From NCBI GenBank assembly GCA_964465355.1, contig CAYXJZ010000004.1, forward strand, positions 1 to 64,000: a stretch of DNA of 64,000 nt, in the 5' to 3' direction. This stretch comes from JAABTL01 sp964465355. Its GTDB lineage: Bacteria > Deinococcota > Deinococci > Deinococcales > Trueperaceae. The position numbers and the translations under genes are program-made. This document shows, in pieces, positions 35,627 through 44,596 of this stretch (positions are counted from its first letter, which is position 1; every line of letters begins with the position of its first letter). Below the pieces are notes generated by a model. The model had not been told where the DNA came from. It saw nothing but the letters and a program-made list of their open reading frames with translations, and ran no database searches.

Positions 35627-36491
35627 CGCTCAGCCAGCCCCGCACGGTGCGCAGGAAGCGTCGCTGCTCGCCTTCGTCGCCTTCGGCCTCGATGGACACG
35701 GTGCCACGGTAACCGTTGGCCCGCAGCGCCATCAGGCAGTCACGCAGCGGCGCGCTCCCGGCCCCCAAGGCCAGGTGCGAGTGCTCGCCGTCGCTGTCGT
35801 GCAGGTGGACGTGGACGATCTGCTCGGCCATGGCGTCGATGAAGCCGGCCACCGAGCCGTAGCGATCGAAGGCATGCCCTTCGAAGGGGTGCATGCACAG
35901 GGGCGGCGGCCCGGCGCGGAGGTGTGCGTGGCCAAGGTCGAGGGTCAGGCCCACATGCCGCAAGCCGGCATCGCGCACCAGCTCGCACCATTCCAAGGGC
36001 AGCAGGAACTGGATGGCTTCCACGCCGATGCGCACGCCTTGGCGCTCGGCCATGGCGTCCAAGCGCTGTAGCGCCGCCAGGAAGCTCGCGCTGCGCTCGG
36101 CCTCGCTACGGCCGTGGATCAGGCCGTTGGGGTGGCAGGTCACCACGCTGGCGCCGATGGCGGCGGCCAGCTCGAGCGCATGACCGACCTCGTCGATGGC
36201 GGCCTCGCGGAAGAGGGGGTGGAAGGTGGCGTAGGTGGGATCGAAGGCGTGGAAGAAGCTGGCGTGCAGATGCCGCGTGCCCAGCCCCTCCAACAGGGGC
36301 AGCAGCCCGGCCGCGACCTCCGCGACCGGGCGCTTGCGACGGGCCCAGAGGCCCTGGAAGGACGCCGGGGCGGTGTGCCACAGGGACAGCTCCACCGCCT
36401 CGAAGCCTTCCTCCTTGGCCCAGGCGATCTGGGCCTCGATGCTGGGCAGCCAGCGCAGCATCGCGGTCACCACGCCAAGGTCCATCGTCAT
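35619..36491 (-). CDS. Sugar phosphate isomerase/epimerase (xylose-isomerase-like TIM barrel)
   Basis: The protein is 290 residues from ATG 36491; the upstream extension to 36713 is not protein-like. AP-endonuclease-2 fold motifs are FEAVELSLWH, GTRHLHASFFH, ASVVTCHPNG, RIGVEAIQF, HVGLTLDLGHAHL, IVHVHLHDSDGEHSHLALGAG and GTVSIEAEGDE, with metal-binding Glu, Asp and His. It isomerises or epimerises a keto-sugar or related compound. It is co-transcribed with the importer and PHP phosphatase. Confidence 0.85.
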   Translation of the reverse strand: MTMDLGVVTAMLRWLPSIEAQIAWAKEEGFEAVELSLWHTAPASFQGLWARRKRPVAEVAAGLLPLLEGLGTRHLHASFFHAFDPTYATFHPLFREAAIDEVGHALELAAAIGASVVTCHPNGLIHGRSEAERSASFLAALQRLDAMAERQGVRIGVEAIQFLLPLEWCELVRDAGLRHVGLTLDLGHAHLRAGPPPLCMHPFEGHAFDRYGSVAGFIDAMAEQIVHVHLHDSDGEHSHLALGAGSAPLRDCLMALRANGYRGTVSIEAEGDEGEQRRFLRTVRGWLSDA

Positions 36492-36507
36492 CCCCCCTGC
36501 AACCGTC

Positions 36508-38124
36508 CTACTCGGGGTCGCGCACGTACCAGGTCTCGACCCGGTTGTAGACCGGCATGTTGAAGTAGATGATGCCCTGCTCGGCGTAGTGCTCGAAGGG
36601 GCCCACCACGCGGCGGTTGAAGGCAAGGGGCCGCAGGTCGAGCCACAGCCAGATGCTGGGCAGTTCCTCGTTGAGGATGGCGCTGACCTCCTGGTAGATG
36701 CCCGCCCGCACATCGGTGTCGGCCGAGAGCACGCCTTGGTTCAGCAGGTCGTCGAGGGCAGGGTTGCAGTAGCCCATGGCCAGCACGGCGCCGCAGAGCA
36801 TGTTGGCGTCGCCCGCCGAGGGATCGAGCGCCAGCCCCATCCCGAACAGGCCCATCTCCAGGGTGTTGTTGACCATCAGGTCGTTCTGCGTTGCGCTGTC
36901 CACCAGGCGCGGGTTGATGCGGATGCCCACCTCGGCCAGGTAGGCCTGCATGGCCACCACCAGGTCGGCGCTGAGGGTGTCGGTGAAGTAGTAGATGAAG
37001 TCGATCTCGCGTTGGCTCGGCCAGCCGATCTCGGCCAGCAGTGCGCGGGCGCGGTCCGGGTCGTAGGCGTAGTCGTTCAAGCCATCTGGCCAGGTCCAGG
37101 ACTGCGGGTACATGGTGGTGGCCGCGATGCCGCCGACGTAGATGGTGTCCATCAGGGTGGCCACGTCGATGGCGTAGCGGAAGGCCTGGCGGAAGCGCAC
37201 ATCGGCGAAGTACGGGTCGTTGTGGTTGAGGCGCACGAAGGCGGGCGAGCCCTTGTCCATGACCACCACGTCGACGTTCGGCAGCGCCGAGATGCGTTCG
37301 ACGTCGTCCATGCCGACGATGGTGGTCTCGAAGGCGGTGGTGTCGAGCGCCCCGGTCTCGATGGCGGCCATGTGCGCCGAGCCGTCGGCGTAGACCTGCA
37401 GGATGATGCGCTCGAGGATGGGCGCGCCAAGGTACCAGTCCTCGTTGCGCAGCAGCTCGATGTACTGGTCTGGCACGTAGCTGCCCCAGGAGAACGGGCC
37501 CGTGCCGACGCGGTCGGTCCAGTAGCCGTGGTTCAGCACCTCGGCCTTGGGCACGCTGCCGAGGATGTGCTCGGGCAGCATGACCAGGTAGGGCAGGCGG
37601 ATGCGCACCCACAGGGCCGATGCCTCGGTCAGCTCGATGCGCACGGTGTGGTCGTCCAGTGCCGTCACGCCTTCGAGCGCATCCGCCTCGCCGCTGAGGA
37701 AGGCGTCGTAGCCGAGGACGGTGTTCACCCACGGCGCGCGGCGGGAGCCGATGGCCGGATCGACGTAGGCGTTGATGCTGAAGACCACGTCGTCGGCGGT
37801 GAAGGGCTCGCCGTCGTGCCAGGTCACGCCCTCGCGCAGGTGGAGGATCCACACCTTGCCGTCCTCCTGCATGTCATAGCTCTCGGCGAGCAGGGGCTGC
37901 AGCTCGCCCTGCCAGTCGATGGCCACCAGCGGCTCGTTGACGTAGATGTCCAGCCGGTGGGCGAAGCCCGTCTGCAGCGAGGAGATGGGGCCGCCGGGCA
38001 GGAAGCCCTCGCGGTAGACCTGCTCGCCGGACTGGGCCATGGCGCCGGCGCCCAGCGCCAGCAGGCAGAGGACTGCCAGCAGACGGCGGGTCGTTCGTGG
38101 TCGGGGCATGCGGTTGGGGGTCAT
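36508..38124 (-). CDS. ABC transporter solute-binding protein, family 5
   Basis: The protein is 538 residues with signal peptide MTPNRMPRPRTTRRLLAVLC...GAGAMAQ, cleaved by signal peptidase I and with no lipobox. The mature part has VWILHLREGVTWHDGEPFTADDVVFSI, the SBP_bac_5 pattern, and NHGYWTDRVGTGPFSWGSY. It is the fifth gene of the GntR operon. The ligand is unknown; the neighbouring aldolase and isomerase suggest a sugar acid or sugar conjugate rather than a plain peptide. Confidence 0.88.
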   Translation of the reverse strand: MTPNRMPRPRTTRRLLAVLCLLALGAGAMAQSGEQVYREGFLPGGPISSLQTGFAHRLDIYVNEPLVAIDWQGELQPLLAESYDMQEDGKVWILHLREGVTWHDGEPFTADDVVFSINAYVDPAIGSRRAPWVNTVLGYDAFLSGEADALEGVTALDDHTVRIELTEASALWVRIRLPYLVMLPEHILGSVPKAEVLNHGYWTDRVGTGPFSWGSYVPDQYIELLRNEDWYLGAPILERIILQVYADGSAHMAAIETGALDTTAFETTIVGMDDVERISALPNVDVVVMDKGSPAFVRLNHNDPYFADVRFRQAFRYAIDVATLMDTIYVGGIAATTMYPQSWTWPDGLNDYAYDPDRARALLAEIGWPSQREIDFIYYFTDTLSADLVVAMQAYLAEVGIRINPRLVDSATQNDLMVNNTLEMGLFGMGLALDPSAGDANMLCGAVLAMGYCNPALDDLLNQGVLSADTDVRAGIYQEVSAILNEELPSIWLWLDLRPLAFNRRVVGPFEHYAEQGIIYFNMPVYNRVETWYVRDPE

Positions 38125-38236
38125 CGGTCTCTCCTCTTCTTCCTAGGGTCGGATACGTCTGGGTCGGATGGGCCGCGCCGTGGCGCGGGGTCATTCGCTT
38201 GGCTGTCGATCGTTCACCTCCTTCGTTCCGTCGCTG

Positions 38237-39145
38237 TCAGCGACGTCCCTGCGATCGCTGGCGCGGGTTGAAGGCGTCGCTCAACCCGTCGCCGATGAAG
38301 TTGATGCTGAGCACGGTGACGACGATGGCCAGCCCGGGCGGCAGCCACAACCAGGGCGCGCGCTCGAGCATGGTGAAGCTCTGGGCTTGCTGGAGCATGT
38401 TGCCCCAGCTGGGGGTGGGCGCCTGCACGCCGAGGCCGAGGAAGGAGAGGCCGGCCTCCATGAGGATGGCGGAGGACATGAACAGGGTGGCGGCGACGAA
38501 CACCGAGCTGATGACGTTGGGCAGCACGTGGCGGGCGATGATCCGCCAGGAGGAGCCACCAAGCACCCTGGCGGCCGCCACGTACTCCATGTTCCTGGCG
38601 GCCAGCACCTCGCCGCGCACAAGACGGGCGATGGCCGGCCAGCCGAGCAGGCCGATGGCCAGCATGGTGTTGGTCATGCTGGGCCCCAGAGCCGCCACCA
38701 GCGCGATGATGGCCACCAGCGGCGGGATGCTCATGATCAGGTCGGTGAAGCGCATGATCAGGCTCTCCACAAGGCCGCCGAAGAAGCCTGAGGCAGCACC
38801 AAGCACCACGCCGAGGGTGGTGGCGATGACCACCGCCACGAAGCCGACGGTGAGCGACACCCGCCCGCCCGTCAGCAGCCGCGTCAGGGTGTCGCGGCCG
38901 GTGCCGTCGGTGCCGAGCAGGTGCTCGGCGCTGGGCGGCTGCAGCCGCTGGCGCAGGTTCAGCTCGGCGGGGCCGTAGGGCGTGAGCCACGGCGCGAAGA
39001 CGGTGCCGACGAGGACCACCAGCAGCACCACCACGCCGAAGATGGCCAGCCGCCGACGCATGAAGCGGCGCCAGGCCATGCGGCCGAGGCTGCGGCCGTC
39101 GGTAGCCCTGCCGGGATCGGCCACGGCGGTGGCCCCATCAGTCAT
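38237..39145 (-). CDS. ABC importer permease, DppC type
   Basis: The protein is 302 residues from ATG 39145; the longer frame to 39229 lies inside the upstream permease gene. It has six membrane helices, the LLGTDGTGRDTLTRLL signature and the ATPase-docking loop YVAAARVLGGSSWRIIARHVLPNVISS. It overlaps the dppB gene by eight bases. No ATPase follows. Confidence 0.9.
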   Translation of the reverse strand: MTDGATAVADPGRATDGRSLGRMAWRRFMRRRLAIFGVVVLLVVLVGTVFAPWLTPYGPAELNLRQRLQPPSAEHLLGTDGTGRDTLTRLLTGGRVSLTVGFVAVVIATTLGVVLGAASGFFGGLVESLIMRFTDLIMSIPPLVAIIALVAALGPSMTNTMLAIGLLGWPAIARLVRGEVLAARNMEYVAAARVLGGSSWRIIARHVLPNVISSVFVAATLFMSSAILMEAGLSFLGLGVQAPTPSWGNMLQQAQSFTMLERAPWLWLPPGLAIVVTVLSINFIGDGLSDAFNPRQRSQGRR

Positions 39146-40094
39146 AGCGCACCCTCGGATCGATGACCGCGTAGGCCAGGTCGGTGAGCAGGTTCGCCAC
39201 CATGACCGCCAGGCTGAACACCAGCGCAAGACCCATGATCATCGGCGTGTCGCGGGTGTTGACGGCGCGGATGAACAACAGCCCCGTACCAGGCCACTGG
39301 AAGACGGTCTCGATGTACACCGCGCCGGCCAGCAGGGTGGGCAGCGCAAGGCCGATGGCGGTGACCAGCGGCGACAGCGCGTTGCGCAGCGCGTGCCCCC
39401 AGATCACCTTGCGCTCCGCCAGGCCCTTGGCCCTGGCGGTGTTCAGGTAGTCCGAGCTCAGGACCTCCAACATGCTGTTGCGCGTGTAACGCATGAAGGT
39501 GACCATGCGCACCAGGCCGATGGCCAGGGCGGGCAGCACCAGATGGCGCAGGTTGTCGAGCAGGTCGTATGGCTGGCCCGCCGTGCGCATGCCGGAGGAG
39601 GGGAACCAGTCGAGCTTCAGCGAGAACACGTAGACGAACAGCAGCCCGAGGAAGAAGACCGGCATCGAGAGGCCGATGAAGCCGAGCACGGTGAGCACGT
39701 GGTCGATCCAGGTGTTCTGCTTCAGGGCAGAGAGCACCCCGAGGGTGACGCCCACCAAGAGGGCGAAGGCAAGGGCCACACCCATGAGCTGCAGGGTGGG
39801 GCCAAGCCGCAGGCCGATGGCCTGGGCCACCGACTCGTGGCTCACCAGCGAGTAGCCGAACTGGCCCTGCACGATCCGCCCAAGCCAGGCCAGGTACTGG
39901 AAGGCCAGTGGTTGGTCGAGGCCGAGCCGGGCGCGTTGCTGGGCCAGCATCTCCCGGCTGAAGCCGGCCTCGTCCGCGAACATGGCCAGCAGCGCGTCGC
40001 CTGGCATCATGGCGGCCAGGAGGAAGACGATCAGCGTGATGCCGATGAGCAGCGGCACGCTGACGAGGATGCGGCGGACGGCGTACACCGACAT
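39138..40094 (-). CDS. ABC importer permease, DppB type
   Basis: The protein is 318 residues. The N-terminus VRRILVSVPLLIGITLIVFLLAAMMPGDALL, a periplasmic domain and six helices fit DppB. The docking loop YLNTARAKGLAERKVIWGHALRNALSP is present. It lies one base from the aldolase gene and is the third gene of the GntR operon. Confidence 0.9.
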   Translation of the reverse strand: MSVYAVRRILVSVPLLIGITLIVFLLAAMMPGDALLAMFADEAGFSREMLAQQRARLGLDQPLAFQYLAWLGRIVQGQFGYSLVSHESVAQAIGLRLGPTLQLMGVALAFALLVGVTLGVLSALKQNTWIDHVLTVLGFIGLSMPVFFLGLLFVYVFSLKLDWFPSSGMRTAGQPYDLLDNLRHLVLPALAIGLVRMVTFMRYTRNSMLEVLSSDYLNTARAKGLAERKVIWGHALRNALSPLVTAIGLALPTLLAGAVYIETVFQWPGTGLLFIRAVNTRDTPMIMGLALVFSLAVMVANLLTDLAYAVIDPRVRYD

Positions 40095-40095
40095 G

Positions 40096-40989
40096 CTAGG
40101 CCCGCGCTCGCTCCAGGACCTGGCGGATGGCCGCGCGCGCGGCCTCGTCCAGGCGCGCTGTGCGGCCGTAGGCCAGGCCGCTGCCGAAGCCGCGTTCGGC
40201 GGTGGCGAACTTCAGGCACTCCAGCCAGAAGCCGTGGCTGTGGAGCTGCCACAGCTCGGCGGCAGCGGCCTGCAAGCGGTCGGCCTCGTCGAAGTCGCCT
40301 TCTGCCGCGCGCCGCACCATGTCCACGAACAAGGCAGGCTCGACGTTGCTCAGGCCGGGCACAAGGCCGTCGGCACCCGCCCGCAGGGCAGCGCTGCCTT
40401 GGCGCTCGGCGCCCTGCAGCACGCAGTAGTCGGGGCGCTGGGCCTTCAGGGCGAGGAAGCCACGGAAGGCCTCCTCGTCACCGGCGCTGTCCTTGATGCC
40501 GATGATGTGGTCGACGCCGAGCAGCGCCTGAGCGGTGGCGGGGCTGAGCGGATTGTGGGTCATCGAGGGGATGTTGTAGAGCAGAACGGGCAGGAGGCTG
40601 GCGGCGGCGATGGCGGCGAAGTGGTCGTGCTGAGCGTCGGCGTCGGCGGCGAAGTAGTAGGGGGCGGCGGCCACCACCGCGTCGGCGCCTGCATCCTCGG
40701 CCTGCGCGGTGGCCTCGATGGCGCGCGCTGCGCTGGGCTCGAGGACGCCGGCCAGCACCGGCACGCGACCGGAGGCGGCCTCGACCGCTGCCCGGATGAC
40801 CTCGGCGCGTTCATCTGCGCGCAACCAGGGCCCCTCGCCGCTGCTGCCAAGGACGAAGAGGCCACCCACGCCTGCCTCGACCAGCGCGCCGGCCAGGCGG
40901 CGGGTGGCGTCAATGTCGACGCGGCCGTCGCCGAGCAGGGGGGTGATCATGGGCGGCACCACGCCCGCCACGCGCAGGCGGCCGCTCAC
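40096..40989 (-). CDS. DapA/NanA-family class I aldolase
   Basis: The protein is 297 residues, a (beta/alpha)8 lyase. It has the GSSGEG loop at 48-53, the catalytic Tyr at 138 (LLYNIPSM) and the Schiff-base Lys at 166 (IIGIKDSAGD). Members cleave or form 2-keto acids: dihydrodipicolinate, sialic acid, keto-deoxy sugar acids. The catabolic importer operon favours cleavage of a keto-deoxy acid to pyruvate. It overlaps the gntR gene by four bases. Confidence 0.87.
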   Translation of the reverse strand: MSGRLRVAGVVPPMITPLLGDGRVDIDATRRLAGALVEAGVGGLFVLGSSGEGPWLRADERAEVIRAAVEAASGRVPVLAGVLEPSAARAIEATAQAEDAGADAVVAAAPYYFAADADAQHDHFAAIAAASLLPVLLYNIPSMTHNPLSPATAQALLGVDHIIGIKDSAGDEEAFRGFLALKAQRPDYCVLQGAERQGSAALRAGADGLVPGLSNVEPALFVDMVRRAAEGDFDEADRLQAAAAELWQLHSHGFWLECLKFATAERGFGSGLAYGRTARLDEAARAAIRQVLERARA

Positions 40990-41705
40990 GAGCCGAGCAC
41001 CTGTTGGTGGGCGCGCTGAAGCCGCTGCTCGATGCCGTCGTAGTGGGTATCCAACGCGGCCCTCGCCCGCTCGACGTCACGCGCCTTGACCGCATCCACC
41101 ACGGCCAGGTGATCCATGTAGGTCTTCATGGGGTCGTCGTCGGTCAGCGGCACGCGCTGAGAGGCGCGCTGCAGGACGAACCAGAAGGCGTCGAGCAACT
41201 CGAGCAGGATGCGGTTGTTCAGGTCGACGTGCAGTAGCCGGTGGAACTCGCGGTCCTGGTCGCGCAGCGTCTCGGCGCGGCTGGCGTGCACCCGCATCTC
41301 CTCGACCACGGCGTCCAGCTCGGCGAGGCGGTTGGCCTGGATGACTTCGATCACGTCGCCGATGACGCCCACCTCCACCGCCCGGCGTACCTGCAGGGTC
41401 TGGGCCAGCTCGTCGACGTCCTGCAGCAGGCCGTATGGCGCCTTCTCGAGCATGCGCTGCAGCGAGAAGTGGGCCACGAAGACGCCGACGCCATGCCGTA
41501 CGTCGATGACCCCGACGGCCTCCAGGCCACGGATGGCCTCGCGCACCGAGCTGCGGCTGACACCAAGCTGCGTGGCCAGCACACCCTCGGGCGGAAGCGG
41601 GTCACCAGGGGCAAGGCGCTGGTCGGCGATGAAGTCCCGCACCATCGCCTGCACCGAGTTCCGAAGCAAGGGCGCACGTTCCAGACGCGTGATCGAACCG
41701 CTCAT
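40986..41705 (-). CDS. GntR-family regulator, FadR/FCD subfamily
   Basis: The protein is 239 residues. The N-terminal winged helix (MVRDFIADQRLAPGDPLPPEGVLATQLGVSRSSVREAIRGLEAVGVIDVRHGVGVFV) is followed by an all-helical FCD domain with likely metal-binding Asp/His residues (RDQDREFHRLLH). It is the first gene of the operon and its own operator lies in the promoter spacer, so autoregulation is expected. It should also act at 33201-33217. Confidence 0.9.
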   Translation of the reverse strand: MSGSITRLERAPLLRNSVQAMVRDFIADQRLAPGDPLPPEGVLATQLGVSRSSVREAIRGLEAVGVIDVRHGVGVFVAHFSLQRMLEKAPYGLLQDVDELAQTLQVRRAVEVGVIGDVIEVIQANRLAELDAVVEEMRVHASRAETLRDQDREFHRLLHVDLNNRILLELLDAFWFVLQRASQRVPLTDDDPMKTYMDHLAVVDAVKARDVERARAALDTHYDGIEQRLQRAHQQVLGS

Positions 41706-41775
41706 GGTCCCACCAATCCAGGCAAGAGGGATCTAGGGCCGAAGCCCCGTGGTCAGGTTGCCGACCGTTCAGGGC

Positions 41776-41805
41776 AGGATAGTGCAGATATCTGATATCT
41801 GTCAA
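41776..41805 (-). promoter_or_regulatory. gntR-operon promoter with operator in the spacer
   Basis: Minus strand: -35 TTGACA (41800-41805), 18 bp, -10 TATCCT (41776-41781). The operator TATCTGATATCTGTCAA (41789-41805), read on the plus strand, fills the spacer and the -35. It contains overlapping palindromes around GATATC. It differs from the copy at 33201-33217 only at the fifth base. Confidence 0.75.
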
Positions 41806-42180
41806 GATGGCCTAGCGTGGTCGCCGCAAGGGGCCTGCAGGGCTGTAGGGGGCTAGCCGAAGCAACTTCGTCCATGAGGCGCAGGCGCCTGAGTTCGATG
41901 TGACCGATAGCAAAGCTCTCAGCTGGCTTTCTGTCGACAGTCGAGTTCTACATTGATAACTACTCGTCGACCAATTCCAGTTAAAGGTTGTACAGCTTGC
42001 TCATGCTCTAGCAAGAGCTTGACTTCATTTGCTCATCCCGAGAATGCCAAGAATGCCCGTAAATGTCATCGCAACATTCTTGATGGCATTTACGGGACAT
42101 TTAAGGACAAGTAAGGATGAAGTACCGCAAACTCGTCTATCCAAAAGACTTAGGCAACATGCCCATAAAGTCAATCGAAC
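41806..42180. other. 375-bp intergenic region with inverted repeats
   Basis: No gene of normal length is supported. It is richer in A and T than its surroundings. A strong hairpin lies at 42056-42096, and a smaller one, CTTGCT-(8)-AGCAAG, near 41995-42015. A 48-codon plus-strand frame from 42117 overlaps the end of the next gene and is probably chance. Confidence 0.5.
42056..42096. repeat. 15-bp inverted repeat (hairpin)
   Basis: CCCGTAAATGTCATC (42056-42070) and GATGGCATTTACGGG (42082-42096) pair at 14 of 15 positions around an 11-base loop. It lies about 85 bases past the stop of the AlbA_2 gene. There is no T-run on either strand, so it is not a classical terminator. Confidence 0.7.
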
Positions 42181-43896
42181 CTAATCCAACCAAACATAAC
42201 GAGCACTACGCCCACGTCCTGGAGACTGAATCTGGGGATACTCCGCCCGAAGTTGCGTCATAAGCTGCCAGGCCTGGGACCTACTGAGCTGAGTGATCCT
42301 ACGAATCTCTGAATTCGAAAGCCCGCCTTCTCCACTTTCGGCGCGACTCCGCAGAACGCTCAGAACCCGCGCCTTGGCCGCTTCCCAATCAAGCCGCCGA
42401 TCTCGATCTGGGTGGCCCGGCAAAGCCAACCTCTCATGCACACGCCTACGCAGCACCCAATAAGACCCAGTCCCTGAACCTCCCCGATCCAAGAAGCCAA
42501 ACGTGCGTTCCATCTCAGCCAAGATCTCGCGAGCTTCCGGCTCCGTACGTTGACACAGCCGAGCGACCGTGTTCGTGTCAATCTCGATATGTCGAGTCAA
42601 AAACTGCAGGACGAGAAGATGATCAGCCCCTAAGAATCGCCCTCCCCTTACCTCTTCCTCTTCAACGAATGCTCTGAACCGCACAGACAGATCAGACGCT
42701 CTCACCATGACCCGCACCACTTCGCCAAAGTCCTCGATCACAGGAGGTTCCTTACCTTCCATCAATAACGCCCGATAAACACGCTGAATGCCTAAGTTGC
42801 TGCGGTTGACTAGGCGTAGGCGAACGAGCGCTTCAACCAAGCAAGGATTCCTCGTCACCGGCGGATGGTGAAGAATGTTCTGTGGTGTCACGCCACCGAT
42901 CAACCCACCTGGATTGCTCACTTCGAGCCGTCTGTCAAAGTGCTTCATGAGGATAGGGCTGGGAACTCGGTAGTCAGCATGACCAAAGGCGTTCATCAAG
43001 ATTTCGCGCAATGCGACTTCGGGGTACGTTCTGACCTCAAAATGGAAAAGGCCTTGCTGAACCGTTTGAATCGGGTTCTCCGCCTGAATACGATCTTCCA
43101 ACCTCGGTAACGTCAAAGCCAAAGCATCCTGACCATCGATCCGATCTGAATAGTCATCCTCACTGCGCATACGCAGGTACGTCCATGAGAACTGAGGAAC
43201 CGCAGCCCTGATAGCGCTCGCCCTGCCAGCTAAGAGAACACCTGCTCGTGTCAGCCGCCCGTCGCGAACGACGCCAATGGCCGTCAACAGATCGCTATCC
43301 GTGGACCTCAGCAACTCCTCAGGCGCCCGGTCTCGCCGAGCAATGTCGCGCAATTGCTCCATGGCAGCGGGAGAAATGAGGTCATCGACGCGACCCTCAA
43401 CGAACCCGGCCGTGAAATCCGCTTCGCCAACTTCGGCTACGAGACGTGTAAGGGTGCTCCCAGTGAGCGGTTTGCAGTCCGTACCAACGCGTATGTGCGC
43501 GCGACCGCCACTGTCCGTGTACGGTGGTCGACCAGGATTGATCTGCACCACAAGGAGCCGCCCAGAACCTTCAGGGACAGCGAGTTCATGAATCTCAGGT
43601 ATCAAGCGAGGATCCGTTCGCTCATGGATGGCTCCGCGAAGAGTCGGAGCGTCCACACCAGCCGGTACACCCAAGATCGCCTGTGATCGACCCACTATCC
43701 GGTCAGCAACACCAAGCACGACTGTCCCACCGCCGCCGTTGGCCATGCAAACAACCGCTTCGACAACCTTTGCCACCGCAGCACGCATACTGCCGATGTC
43801 CCATTGCTTGAAATCGAGATCCTGACCTTCGAGGTCGTCTGCACACTCATGGTCGAGTCGATCCAGCAGGACGCGTACCTCATCCGTGCTACGCAT
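42181..43896 (-). CDS. AlbA_2 (Schlafen-like) domain ATP-binding protein
   Basis: The protein is 571 residues. The N-terminal AlbA_2 domain has LEGQDLDFKQWD and AKVVEAVVCMANGGGGTVVLGVADRIVGRSQ. The middle HATPase_c_4-type domain has VALREILMNAFGHADYR and RLEVSNPGGLIGGVTPQNILHHPPVTRNPCLVEALVRLRLVNRSNLGIQRV. The C-terminus has winged-helix-like segments (SNSEIRRITQLSRSQAWQLMTQLRAEY). Members are predicted transcriptional regulators or ATP-dependent nucleic-acid proteins, often in mobile or defence DNA. Its base composition is lower in GC than its neighbours. It stands alone between two catabolic loci, which suggests insertion. Confidence 0.8.
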   Translation of the reverse strand: MRSTDEVRVLLDRLDHECADDLEGQDLDFKQWDIGSMRAAVAKVVEAVVCMANGGGGTVVLGVADRIVGRSQAILGVPAGVDAPTLRGAIHERTDPRLIPEIHELAVPEGSGRLLVVQINPGRPPYTDSGGRAHIRVGTDCKPLTGSTLTRLVAEVGEADFTAGFVEGRVDDLISPAAMEQLRDIARRDRAPEELLRSTDSDLLTAIGVVRDGRLTRAGVLLAGRASAIRAAVPQFSWTYLRMRSEDDYSDRIDGQDALALTLPRLEDRIQAENPIQTVQQGLFHFEVRTYPEVALREILMNAFGHADYRVPSPILMKHFDRRLEVSNPGGLIGGVTPQNILHHPPVTRNPCLVEALVRLRLVNRSNLGIQRVYRALLMEGKEPPVIEDFGEVVRVMVRASDLSVRFRAFVEEEEVRGGRFLGADHLLVLQFLTRHIEIDTNTVARLCQRTEPEAREILAEMERTFGFLDRGGSGTGSYWVLRRRVHERLALPGHPDRDRRLDWEAAKARVLSVLRSRAESGEGGLSNSEIRRITQLSRSQAWQLMTQLRAEYPQIQSPGRGRSARYVWLD

Positions 43897-43967
43897 GCGT
43901 CACCTTAATATCTCAATGGCCCCAACACCCAGGGTGTGCCGGACTCGCTCATCGGCGGACGTCGGTA

Positions 43968-44591
43968 TTACTCCGCGAACTTCTTGTAGTCCTCCGCGAA
44001 CTCCTCCCGCCACTTCCGCTCCCGCTCAGCCACCATCAGCCCATGCTCGACGTGCTGCTCCGCCTCCGCCTGCGACAGCACGACCACGCCGTTGTCGTCC
44101 GCCACGATCAGCTCGCCAGGGTTGACGATCACCCCGCCGCACAGCACCGGCACACCCACAGCCCCCTCGCGCCCGATGTTCTTGGCCACCTTGGCCGACA
44201 CGGTGCGGCAGAAGGTGGGGAAGCGCATGGTCTGGATCTCGATGATGTCGGTCATGGCGCCGTCGACGATGCAGCCGGCCAGGCCCCAGCGCACGTAGCG
44301 CAGGGCGCGGAACTCGCCGATCACGGCGTGCTCGTCGTCGCCGCCGCGGTCCACCACCAGCACGTCACCTGGCTGCACCAGCTCCTCGATCTGGTTCAGC
44401 GCGCCAAGGTCGTTGCCGCCCGTGCGCACGGTGAAGGCCGGCCCCACCATGTGCACGCGGCTGGCCAACGGCTTGATGGCGGCCGCCATGACGCGGGCGT
44501 TGTCCAGGTGGCCGATGGTGGCAGGCACGATCTGGCGGTAGGTCTCGATGATCTCCCGGCTCACGCGGATGAAATCGTTGCGGATCTCCAT
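43968..44591 (-). CDS. RraA-like / HMG-aldolase-family protein
   Basis: The product is 207 residues when started at ATG 44591; the long frame to 44726 overlaps the divergent gene and is not protein-like there. The RraA fold motifs are VGPAFTVRTGGNDLGALNQIEELVQPGDVLVVDRGGDDEHAVIGE and GCIVDGAMTD. The Arg of the aldolase signature DG-x2-RD is a Thr here (T114), so the substrate or reaction may differ. The family includes 4-hydroxy-4-methyl-2-oxoglutarate aldolase and oxaloacetate decarboxylase activity. It is divergent from a nitrilase-type gene with only 16 bp between start codons. Confidence 0.82.
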   Translation of the reverse strand: MEIRNDFIRVSREIIETYRQIVPATIGHLDNARVMAAAIKPLASRVHMVGPAFTVRTGGNDLGALNQIEELVQPGDVLVVDRGGDDEHAVIGEFRALRYVRWGLAGCIVDGAMTDIIEIQTMRFPTFCRTVSAKVAKNIGREGAVGVPVLCGGVIVNPGELIVADDNGVVVLSQAEAEQHVEHGLMVAERERKWREEFAEDYKKFAE

Positions 44592-44596
44592 TGGGC

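Noticed and set aside
36235..38271. 678-codon plus-strand frame opposite the binding protein gene
   Set aside because: Shadow frame; the minus strand encodes a full signal peptide and SBP_bac_5 protein.
42117..42263. 48-codon plus-strand frame MKYRKLVYPKDLGNMPIKSIE... in the spacer before the AlbA_2 gene
   Set aside because: It runs into the end of the AlbA_2 gene on the other strand and matches no family I know. A small gene cannot be excluded but is not supported.
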